Positions 47,401 to 59,400 of a stretch of DNA of 64,000 nt are shown piece by piece. The position numbers and the translations under genes are program-made. Position 1 is the first letter of the stretch. Every line of letters starts with the position of its first letter. Origin of the DNA: Dermatemys mawii (Eukaryota; Chordata; Testudines; Dermatemydidae); the NCBI GenBank assembly GCA_007922305.1, contig ML677386.1, positions 10,893,830-10,957,829 on the forward strand, written 5' to 3'. Under the pieces are notes generated by a model that saw only the letters and a program-made list of their open reading frames with translations, ran no database searches and was not told the origin of the DNA.

Positions 47401-50400
47401 CTGAGGGGTTGGAGCAAATGCGATTGTACCTCAGTGCTTGGCTGTAGACAATGGATCGTGTGGTGTGCCCGGGGTGGAAGCTGGTGGCATGAAGGTAGGC
47501 ATAGCTGTCAGTAGGTTTTCGGTATAGGGTGGTGTTGATGTGGCCGTCATTAATTTGCACCGTGGTGTCCAGGAAGTGGACCTCCTGTGTAGACTGGTCC
47601 AGGCTGAGGCGGATGGTGGGGTGGAAGCTGTTGAAATCATGGTGGAATTCTTCCAGAGTTTCTTTCCCATGGGTCCAGATGATGAAGATGTCATCAATGT
47701 AGCGTAGATAGAGGAGGGGCGTGAGTGAACGAGATTTGAGGAAGCGTTGTTCCAGGTCAGCCACAAAGATGTTGGCATACTGTGGGGCCATGCGGGTGCC
47801 CATAGCGGTGCCACTGATCTGGAGGTATATATTGTCACCAAATTTGAAATAATTGTGTGTGAGGATAAAGTCACAGAGCTCAGCAACCACTTGTGCTGTG
47901 GCATCATCAGGGATACTATTCCTGACAGCTTGTATTCCATCTCTGTGTGGGATGTTTGTGTAGAGAGCCTCTACATCCATGGTGGCTAGGATGGTGTTTT
48001 CTGGAAGGTCACCAATGCATTGTAGTTTTCTCAGGAAGTCGGTGGTGTCACGGAGATAGCTGGGAGTGCTGGTGGCGTAGGGTCTGAGTACAGTGTCCAC
48101 ATATCCAGACAGTCCTTCAGTGAGAGTGCCAATGCCCGAGATGATGGGGCGTCCAGGATTTCCAGGTTTGTGGATCTTGGGTAAAAGATAGAATAGCCCC
48201 GGTCGGGGTTCTAAGGGTATGTTAATTTGTTCCTGTGTTAGTGTAGGGAGTGTCCTGAGTAGACGGTGCAGTTTCTTAGTATATTCTTCAGTGGGATCTG
48301 AGGGAAGTGGTCTGTAGAAATTGGTGTTGGAGAGTTGTCTGGTAGCCTCCTTTTGGTAGTCAGACCTGTCCATGATGACAACAGCACCTCCTTTATCAGC
48401 CTCTTTGATTATGATGTCAGGGTTGTTTCTGAGGCTGTGGATAGCATTGCGTTCTGCTCGACTTAGGTTGTGAGGCAGGCGATGTTGTTTTTCCACAATT
48501 TCTGCCTGTGCACGTCGGCGGAAGCATTCTATGTATAAGTCCAGACTGTCATTTCGACCCTCAGGGGGAGTCCATGTGGAGTTCTTCTTCTTGTGCTGCT
48601 GGTGGGATGGTGTCTGTGTATCAGTGCGCTGTTCTATGTAGTCTTGAAAGTATTCTTTGAGTCGGAGACGGCGAAAGTAGGCTTCCAGATCACCGCAGAA
48701 TTGTATCGTGTTTGTGGGGGTGCTGGGGCAGAATGAGAGTCCTCGAGATAAGACAGACTCTTCTGCCGGGCTGAGTATGTAGCTGGATAGATTGACGATA
48801 CTGCTGGGTGAGTTAGGGGTACCACTGCTGTGGCCCCATGTGGCAGGCAGGATTTTAGATAGCTTGCAGTCCTTTTTCTTTTGTAGAGAGGTGAAGTGTG
48901 TAATATAGATCTCCTGTCTTATTTTAGTAAAGTCTGTTTGTGTGGAGGGTTGGTTATTTATCAAGGTCTCCAGGTTGGAAAGCTCTTTTTTGATGTTTTC
49001 CTGTTTGCTGTACAGGATGCTGATCAGGTGGTTCCTCAGTTTCTTAGATAGTGTCTGGCATAATCTCTCACTGTAGTCTGTGCAGTATGTAGAAAGCAAT
49101 GGATTTTTCACCTTCAGTCCATTTGGTATGATGTCCATCCGTTTGCATTTGGAGAGAAAGATGATATCTGTTTGTATTTGTGCAAGTTTCTTCATGAGGT
49201 TGATGGATTTCCACTCCATACGGCTAAATGCAGTGCCTTGCATGTTGTCAAGAATCTTCTCTCGCTATTCACACCTCCAGTTCAGCTGCTAGAGGAACAC
49301 CTCACCCTCCCTGATTAGAGACAACAAGCTGGTTCAGCCTGATTGGACTAACCTTGTTATCTCCCACCTGGTTCTTGCCTACCTATTTATACCTGCCCCT
49401 GGATACTTCCACTGCATGCATCCGACGAAGTGGGTATTAGCCCACGAAAGCTCATGCTCTGAAAAAATTTCAGTTAGTCTTTAAGGTGCCACAGGACTCT
49501 TTGTCACAAATAAATGTAGATTTTTCTTCCTTATGATGGAGGCGTGAAAGGTTTGTGGATTTTGTTTATCCTTCAAAGTTGTTTTTTCTCTGCTTGTCAC
49601 ACACTTTTTTTTTTCTTTTTTGGCTAGAAACCCTTCTTGGATAACTGCAAAATGCATATTGGGAACTTTCTCAGAGTTTAAATGAAGGGTTAAGATATTG
49701 AATTCTCAAATAACTTTTCTCCCAGTACTTTAGTTAAATAGGTATTAAAACATTGTTTTAGACTTTATAATTAAAAAACACTCTTTCCCTCAATTAATCA
49801 GATTTCACTTTTAGTATTTGTGCTGTCATGATCCTGCTAGTTCTCCACAGAGTCTTTCAGTGTAGACTGGACGTCAATTGCTAATCTAAAGCTCCAGCGG
49901 GAAAAAAAAATCTCCACACCTCTTTTCAGGTCTTTTTTATACATCATAAATAAGAGCAGTAATCTACTTTTCCTTTCTATGTCACCTTTAAATGAAAGCT
50001 TAGATTACTATGGTCATCTGGAAGAGTCAACCATCCGAGTTCATAAACTCTACAGGAACCTCACCATTTGGAAAGCTTGAAGTGAATAGCTCTAAAACTT
50101 TATAAAACCACTTGTATATTCTAAAAATACTTAAGGCACTAATTACCAAGGAAAATTGAATGAAACAAACATGAAGTGTCTAGGCTATGATGTTTTTTCA
50201 ACTGGGACAGGGGGAATCCTCAACTGGTGTAAATCGGTATAGCTATATCAACTGCAATGGAGCTATGCAGATTCACAACCACGTGAGAATCTGATGAACT
50301 ATTTTTAAAGATTTTCAAAAAAGTTAAAAGATTTCAGATGACAGCATCTATTTTGAGAAACTACTTGTATACATGTCAAATTGGCTTTTGTGATTAAATG

Positions 50401-53400
50401 CCAATTATGATTAACTACGGAGGTAGTAATGATGATATCACGGCTCCTAAATATTTTTTTATACTAGTAGAATTAGTTTCCTGTATAATTTTATAAATTT
50501 ATCATTTTGTTATTTCTAAAAAGAACAGCCAAAAATACTTTGTCAAACACAAAAAGGGGAAAACACAGCAGAAAAACTTTTCAAAGTACTATTTTATAGG
50601 TGAACTGATTATTTTTAAGATTACACAAATCATCTGAATCCAGAATATCTATTCAGAAAGTTTGTGTATGTTTTTAGCACTTTAGACAAAAACGTGCTAT
50701 TTATGTACAAAATATATATAAAACAATTTATAAATAAAAAGATATGCACAGAGAGCCAGACTCTGAATATATAATAATAATCTTCAAATGCCCTTGTGGA
50801 AGAAAAAATTTCCTTAAGTTTCAATTTATAGTTAAGGCAATGTTTTAGTCATGGGTATATTAAGTAAAAGTCATGGACTGGTCACGGGAAGTAAATAAAG
50901 ATTCACAGCCCTGTGACCCGTCCATGACTTGTACTATATACCCCTAACTAAAATTGGGGTGCTCTGGGGGGTGGGTGGGAGCTGCCCAAGGGGTGCTGCA
51001 GGTGCTCTGTGAGGGGGCGGCCCGGGGGCACCGCTGCTGCTAGGGGGAGGTCGGTGGCCCATTGGCTGGGAACAGCGGCCAATGGGAGCTGCAAGGGCAG
51101 CACCTGTGGGCAGAGGCAGCACGCAGAGCCACCTGGCTGTCCCTCCGCCTGGGAGCTGGACAGTCCCCCTGCCCCCCAAGGTAAGTGCCACCCAGAGCCC
51201 GCTCCCCCTCCCGCACCTCAACCCCTTTCCTCTGCCCTGAGTCCCCTCCCAAACTCCTGTAGCTGCTGGGGAGGGAGGGGCACAGTGGCCTGCTGCTGCA
51301 AAAGTCCTGGAATCTGTGACCGCCATGATAAATTCGCAGCCTTATTTATAGTTTGCTTCAGTTGCTCTATATTGTCACTTTTAAATACTGGTAAAATGAT
51401 TACATACTGAATTAGAAAGTCCATGTACAATACCTTGTAGCCCATTAAGGATAGAAGTAATTTCTATGGATTTAACTGGAGCATGTTCAGAGTTTTTGGC
51501 TTCAGTGCTTTCAAGTTTGGACCCAGTCTCTGGTGATGTGCTCGTGTGAAAGGGTGGTTTTGACAACCGTCGCAATTTACAATTTTTAGGAGAATACTTC
51601 TCATCCTTCTCTTTGTCAGTTTTATTCTAGGTTAAGGAAAAAAAAACATTTTAAAAACTCTTCTAATGCTAACATATAATTTAAGGTGAATTACAATTAG
51701 CAATGCAGACAGTGATTTTGAACACAAAACCTAAGAATAAAAGTTTTTTCTTTGTTCCTTTACAAGGATATGCAAGTACTGTATTTTGTCTTATGCACAC
51801 GTATTAACATCAAAAATGTGAATTACCTTAACACTTCTATCTGATGAGAAATATTCTCAGCATTTAAGGGCTAAAGTGTTTTTCCACTATGCTAGACTCT
51901 ACACTAAGGGATATTGCAGAGAGAAGGCATGACTGTTGTGACAGCCTGGACTGAATGGCACGCTCTTGTGCTGTGCTATAATGAGGTAGGAGGAAAGGCT
52001 ATAGGCAAGTCTGGCTCTATCAGAGGGGCTGGATTCTAATAGTCCTTGTGTTCAGAGTGCAGGGATAGCAATTAGTGTGGGGGAAAAGACTGTTCATACC
52101 CTTGTGCCCTGCACAAAGAATTGATCAGGATCTGGTCCAAAATATCTGTGGTTTTTTGTTCTTTTTTTAAATCGACCACAGTTGGCAAGAAGTTAAAAGT
52201 AAGATAACAAGCCACATTTATGTAGGTTCAACACAGGTTTGTGCTTCAAAGCCAGGAGAGTAGCTAGCAAATTTTATTTCCCAGAGCTGTGCTGCCATCA
52301 CTGATGAGGGAATGGCTCTTTTTACTGTTGGTGCACTAGATGAATTGGTGACGCGGGGGGAAAAAGGGGGAGGAAAAAGCTATTTTTCAAAAGGGAAGAA
52401 CAAAAATCATGCTTAAAAAAGTATATGCTTCTAAGAGGCTAACAAACTAATTTTAAATTTATCATGCATTTCCAAGTCCATTTAAAAGCTATAATTATAA
52501 AATCAGTCTACATGAAAGTAAATTAACAGCAAAATGTTCTAATAGAAAAAAAATCTACCTTTATTTTCTTCCGATGCTTTATTTTGGGCACATTTTTATC
52601 AGCTGGTCTCACTATCTTGTCTGCTTTTATCCATTCATCATACCTAAATGTGAAAGCAAGCATTTACAAATATATATAAACAGAATTTTAAGCAAACATT
52701 CAAAATTTCATAAGATACATTCTACAGGGGAAGGAAAAAGTAATAAAACATGTAATGGAAACCATATGCAGAAAGATTCTGTACTTAAGAGTGAAAAGTA
52801 ATGAATATATTTCTACTGTATCTTCTAGTTCAAAAAAGAACTAGATAAGTTCATGGAGGATAGGTCCATCAATGGCTGTTAGCCAGGGATGATATCCCAA
52901 GCCTGTTTTCCAGAAACTGTGAATGGGTGACAGGGAATGGATCGCTTGATGATTACCTGTTCTGTTCATTCCCTCTGGGGCTCCTGGCATCGGCTACTGT
53001 CAGAAGACAGGATACTGGGCTAGATGGCCCTTTGGTCTGACCCAGTATGGCTGTTCTTATATTCTTATGTGCTGTGAAGTATTGCAAAATCTCAAATCTT
53101 TACTTTCTTAACATATAGGGCAAAATTCTCCTCTCATACTGGGATGGTAGTATTCAAAGTTAATATTCTGCTCTCCTTTTGTGCATAGAATTTATATCAA
53201 ATAATGAGATAACCAAGCCCAAAGGGAAAACAGAATACTTGAGTCATATACTGCTGTACAGATATGTAAGGTAAATTTTGCCAAAATAGTATATCATCTT
53301 ACTAATTAAAAATAAATTCTTATAATAATATAAAACCTGATTGCTTGGTTAAAAAACCCAAAAAACTCCTTGTAGCCGATTCTGTGAAGGGAACAGTATC

Positions 53401-56400
53401 CTCTAGAAAACTCCCCTGGAGATCTAAAAGGATTTTTGCATTAAGAACTTTTTATTTGATTTCAGAAGGTACTAACAGATGCTCTACAAATAGTACTGAT
53501 ATATGTACATCAACTGCCTCATGTGTCCCACCTCCTGAAACTGTACACGTGAAGTACAAAATCCAAGACTGCTGAACAAATATACTTTAATTAAGAATAT
53601 TCATGATAGAAGAAGATAGAAATGTGCTCAGACTAGAAAACTAACAACAATTAAAAAACCCACTAAGTTAAGAATAAAAAAATGAATTTATTATAAACGT
53701 AATACCTTGGCCTGCCTACACTCTGAATTCAAAAAGTATATGAATAAGAAATTTGTTAATTAAAAACAAATAAGTATGCTTGTGTATAAACGGAATTCAT
53801 TTGGTAGTCATGAAAATGTGCATGCAGTATCATGAAAATACAGGATGCAACTAGCACAACAGTGCAGAGTTAGATCTCATGCTAGACTTTCTCACACAGA
53901 TCTGACATTACACCTCTATTTTGACATGTAGTGCCTCTGCTATTACAGTCCCAGGCCACGTCTTAGCAACCACTGACAAATGTGCCTAACTCTGGTAACT
54001 TTTGTGATACTGATCAATACAGGAATCAAAGAGACCACCCAACTCATTTTAATTTATGACCTAAATCAACATTTGAACAGAGGAGTCCAGATGATAAATA
54101 TAGTGCTTTACTCATTCACATCCCCCACACACATAAAACAAAAAAAATTATATCCTGAAATATAATGATATGAAAGGAGAGAGGTAAGATGTGCTTTCAT
54201 ATTGGAACACAAATATGTTTAATATTATTTTTCTATAGAGTAACATATGGACCTCTCTCTTTATTAAATGCTCAAAAATTTCTGTAGTTTCCTTCCCTAG
54301 AAAATCTTAACGTACTGAGAGCGAGCACACTATCAGGGACATGGTTTTGATTAAATTAATTTTAATGACCAGGTAAGACATAGAAAGAAATCTGGATCTT
54401 TCTACCTTTCTCTGGATCCTTAGGTGATAGGTAAACCTGCCAATAGCAAATTCATAACTGCTGTGGTTTAAAGTAAGGTTTCTTTAGATCAAGGTCATGT
54501 TAACATGATGGAACTGGTATAAGGGTAAAAAAGGTAAAATTCACGTGAAATACTTTAGGGAAAAACCCATGACAAGGAAGAAGAGTCCATTCATTTCTAT
54601 CAAAATTAAGACTGGAGGATTAAACCAGGAGGGACTGAAGCTCCTTTATCTTTCTGGTTAAAATGATTGCCTTCAGAAAGCTTGTTTTGAATGAAAAGAA
54701 GGAAAGAAAAATGAACACTCCCTCACGGAAAATGATAAAGAATTCATATCCCTCTGGGGAGATCCTTGCTAGTCCTGTGGTACTCATCGACACTGACCAT
54801 GCCATTAAGATGAACCACAGGATACAGGATCAAATCCTTAGCTGAATAAAGTAAATTCTCTTTAGGAACATAGTAATAGCCATACCAAATCAGAGCAGTA
54901 GTCTAGTCCAGGATGCTGTCTCCAACAACAGCCAGTATCAGATGCTTTAGAGAAAGACACTCTGTAGTAGACAGATGTGATGTAAGCTGCTTGCCAAGAA
55001 AGCTTCCTCTTAATTCCTGAGGGCAACAGGGTTGCTTATGCCCTGAAGTTTGAGTGTTTATATCCCTTTCAAAGTGGTTTTTTTTTTTTTTTTTTTTTTT
55101 TTTTACTATAACGACGCAGAGTATGCTATTCACATAGAAGTCTAATCCTTTTTAAAATCCTGCTAAGCTCTTGGCCTCAATGACATATTGTGGCAATGAG
55201 TTCCACAACCTATTAGTAAAAATATTTATTTTTGTTAAGATTAACACTAATGGCAAGGGAGCTTAAAACATTTTTGTATCTCTCTTGAATGATTTAATAA
55301 ATAAATATTAGGTCAGTGGTTCCCAAACTTTAACAACCTGCAAACCCCTTGCACTAAAATGTCAAGTCTTGTGAACCTCCTCCCAAAAATGAATATTTCC
55401 AGGGATTTTCTCCCTTATCTCAGCATAAATTCTAAAAGCAGTGATCTTGGAAATATAAAATGTGTTCTTATGACATGCTTATTACACACTATTAATTATT
55501 ATTTATCATTACAGTATTTTTGTTACATTATGAAAACTGCAACATTCTTCTAAGATCTTACTTTTGTAGCTTGTATCTATTTTGATTAAGCCTGTTATAA
55601 GACAAGGCTCCTACTGGAGGCAACAGTAGAAAAAAGGGTGTGGGGGCAAAGCCTGTGTGCACCCTGGAATCTGAGGTGCACTGCCAGAAAAGTGGAGAGG
55701 TCTGTGGGGGCTGCTGGAAAAAAGGGGAGGGACCTGTGGGGGGTGAGGGGCGGTGAAGGGAGAGAGTTGCACTGATGCGGGGGCAGCACGTGACCCTTGT
55801 TACCCCCCCATACTGGCGCTCTTGGCTCCTATGTTTAACCAAGGAGTATTTAGATGTGAAACAGCATGACGGTATTTAAGAAGCCAACTTAAAGAGCTCT
55901 TCCTACACAAGCATTCAGGTCTTGAGCAGTCCAGGCAAACAATGCACGTTACAACAAAGCTTAAACTTGTTCTTCATCATAAATTAAAAACAACACTAGC
56001 AGCCTATTTAATTTTAAAAACAACAAAAAATATCCACCTCCCTTTCTATTTCGTATGAGGAGTCATGAAGTTTAAATTCCCTCAGTGTGGGAGATAGGCT
56101 TGCTTTGATCTACTTAGCTCTTGGAAGTCCCCATGGCTTCGGGCTGCCTGGGGTCCCTATGGACAGCTCTGTGCATCATTAGGGATTTTTTTCCCCAAGA
56201 ACCCACTGTAACATTTTGTGAACCCCAGTTTGGGAACCATTGTATTAGGTGAACTTCTGGATTTTGCCCTTTGAGATGGCTCTCTCTCCTTGCAAATCTC
56301 TCAAGAGACAGACTAGGGTCTGACAAGGCAGCATCAGTGGAAGATATTTTCTTTTCACCTTCTTAATAAAAGCCCTGAAAGCACAGACAAAACTAAGCCC

Positions 56401-59400
56401 CTAACCATCATCAATGCATAGTCGAGAATGAAAAGGACAAATGCTGCAGCCTATACCATCGTAGAGACAACCACAAACAGCTTTCTGCCAAAAAGAGACA
56501 AAACTTCTGCTATTTTAATAGAAAAAAGAACAAATTCAATTTTCATACTTCCTCTTTTTACTTCTTCACAACGCATAGGAAAAAATTAAGCGGTTTGCAC
56601 ATTTATCAACTCTTTTCCGTTTAAAACTTCTCTTTACTTTTGAATTCTGCATACTATCAAACAACCAGTCACATTTTGAGAAGAATGTATTTATTGACAA
56701 ATTGTGCCAATATTCGGTGCACTTATGTGTCCAAGCCACGAAAAACACACTCAACGCTGGCTATTAGTTATTAATAATAATTATTGGTATTACCGTAATG
56801 CTAGCCCATAGCATGGGGTGGGCAAACTTTTTGGCCCAAAGGCCGCATGGGGTTGTAAAACGGTATGGAGGGCCGGGTAGAGAAGACTGTGCCTCTCCAA
56901 ATACCATGGTCCCTGCCCCCATTCACCCCCTCCCACTTCCCACATCTTGACTGCCCCCCTCAGAATCCCAACCCATCCAACCCCTTCTGTTCCTTGTCCC
57001 CTGACAGCCCCCTCCAGATTCTCCTCACCACCCCCTGGGACCCACCCCCCATGTAAGTCCCCCTGCTCCTTGTCCCCTGATCACCTCCTCTAGTGACCTC
57101 TCCACCATAACTGCCCCTAGGACCCAACCCCCCTTGCTCCTTGTCCCCTGACTGCCCCGACCCCTATCCACACCCCTGCCAGGCCTCCTGGGACTCCCAC
57201 ACCCTATCCAACTGTTCCCTGTCCCCTGACCACCCTGACCCGTATCTCCACCCCCACTGTCCCCCTGGAACCCTACTCCTTGCTCCCCATCCCCTGACTG
57301 CCCGCCCCCCGAGTCTCTGCCTCATCCAACGTCCCCTGCTCTCTGACTGTCCCCCATGACCCCTTGCCCCTTAACCCATCCCCATCTCACCTGAGCCAGT
57401 CATGCCATTGCAACGTTCCCTGGCAGGAGCAGCGGGCCGGAGTGCTAGCGGTGTGGCTGCGGGGGAGGGGATACAGCGGGGGAAGGGGCCGGGGATTGGA
57501 CAGGGCAATCCTGTGGGCCGGATGTGGCCTGCAGGCTGCAGTTTGCCCACGTCCCGTCCAGTTTGCCTGAGCTCTCGGTCAGGGAGCCGAGCACTGGCCC
57601 CTCCCCCGCAGCTACGCAGCTAGCACTCTGGCCCGCTGCTCCTGCTGGGGAGCATTGCAGCGGCGTGATTGCTCCGGTGAGCGGCGGGATTGGATAAGGG
57701 GCAAAAGGGTCATGGAGGGGCAGTCAGGGAACAGGGGGCATTGAATGGGGTGAAGAATTAGGGGGAGTGTGGTCAGGAAAAAGGGAGCAGGGAAGGGGCC
57801 AGAGCTCGCCTCCCTAGCCAGTAGCTCAGGTGGGCCGGACAGGACAGTCTCGTGGGCCGGATGTGGTCCACAGGCCATAGTTTTCCCACCCCTGCCACAG
57901 CACCACGCCTACATGTCAAGCTGAAATACATGGTACCCCTACTCATAGCCCTTCTTGTGCTATACACTTCTTCTGCCAGTCAGTCACACGTACATAGCAC
58001 ATCTCTTTGCAGCAGGAAAGGGCTCAGTGTATGTGTGCTGGCCTTCTGCTGTGGTGATGGGGTAGCACAATGTCAGTGAGGCCACCACACAAACACAGAG
58101 CCCTCTGCTGGGATGGTGTGTCCCTTCCACAGTGCTCCATGGTGCAAAGGGTTGGGAAGGTGGCACTTCTAGGGCACCTTTCTCCTAAAAGGAGTGATTA
58201 TCCTCTGACACTGCAATAGCAGCAAGAACAGCAGCTGGGCTCCCCTTCCACCCTAGCAGCAGTGGTGGCAGTACTGGAGCAGTCTCTGCAGACTTAGGAA
58301 GACATAACTGCATAGATTTACACTCAGTTTGTGTTTGGAAGATTCTCTTCACAACCGTAAGGATTAGATTTTTTTTTTTTAATGAAAGCTAAAATTCTGC
58401 AGAAGTTAATGGCACTCACCCAAAAGAGTCCTACTCCAGATGCGGAAGTGGATTTTTCAAGCCCTGGATGAGTCCATACAAAACGGATAAAAGAAACACC
58501 CCTCAATATCAGTTTAGCCAATGCCAATGACTGTCAGGCATGCAGAGTTTTACTTACAGAGCAACCTTCATATTGAGGGAGCTTTAAAGCTGGTTTCCAA
58601 ATGGCCTTGAGCCTCCTATATTACTTAACCAGGTTCCGATGGTCTCAAGTGATGCCCTCAGGCAGGCTTTACTCTGGAGATTCATAACTTTTCTCAGTTA
58701 CATACACTATTCAGGGACTCCTCAAACCTTTGGAACCTCAAGTCTCTTTTGCTTCAACATCTAACTGTGAAGCACAAAAAACTTAAATTAAAGGAAAAAG
58801 GGGTATGGTATAATTTCAGAATAGCTGTAACTCCAAGAATGATGCATTTTGGGGTGTCACAGCATCTGGCAGCCAGCCTGTGAAAGTTTCAATGACCTAC
58901 AAAGACTGTTACTTTAGAATTCATGCTGAATATGCCCCTCTGAGCCATGCTATTTGGGGCATTCTGTACATATTGCAGGGTTAATTCATATTTCAAAACC
59001 CTCTGGAATTCACCTTTCAATGTATTTGATTTTATCTGCATAGTGCTGTCAGCTAAAAACTGCAAATACTCAACTGAAGGGACTTGCACTGCAAGTTCCA
59101 AGGAAGTTTTAGATCCACAGAAATTGTGCAAAATTCAGCAAGTGACTCTTCAAACCCCAAGCAGGATCTCCAACACTTCTAAGCATCTGACTATAATAAC
59201 TTTATAAAACTATATATCAGCGATTCCAGAATGTAAAATCTCATGAAAAATGTCTTTTCCAACTGAGAATTTTTCACTTTTTCCTCAGACCAACATTGTA
59301 GCAGGTCTGCAATTTTATGACTGAGAACATCTAATTCCCATTGATTCCACTAGGTTAGTTCCATCTCCCCTTTCAATCTTCAAACTGAATACAGAGTAAT

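Larger units (their letters stand above)
46320..49507 (-). mobile_element. Full-length Penelope-like retroelement with long terminal inverted repeats
   Basis: This element of about 3.2 kb lies in an ARID4B intron, in the same orientation as the gene. Its 12-14 bp target duplication is acaaataaatgtag at 46306-46319 and 49506-49519 (the first two bases overlap the element end). It carries inverted arms at 46363-46615 and 49255-49507, one long ORF between them, and a 43-bp single-copy tail at 46320-46362 that forms the 3' end on the coding strand. TSD length, the inverted pseudo-LTR layout and a reverse transcriptase plus GIY-YIG protein all fit Penelope elements. Near-identical arms and an intact ORF imply a recent insertion. 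Confidence 0.93.

Noticed and set aside
47431..47940. 169-codon minus-strand frame inside the Penelope element
   Set aside because: It is an out-of-frame shadow of the intact 895-codon ORF.
57612..57878. Small Pro-rich frames in 56.8-57.9 kb
   Set aside because: The composition follows C-rich hAT repeat DNA; there is no conservation or start context to support a gene.
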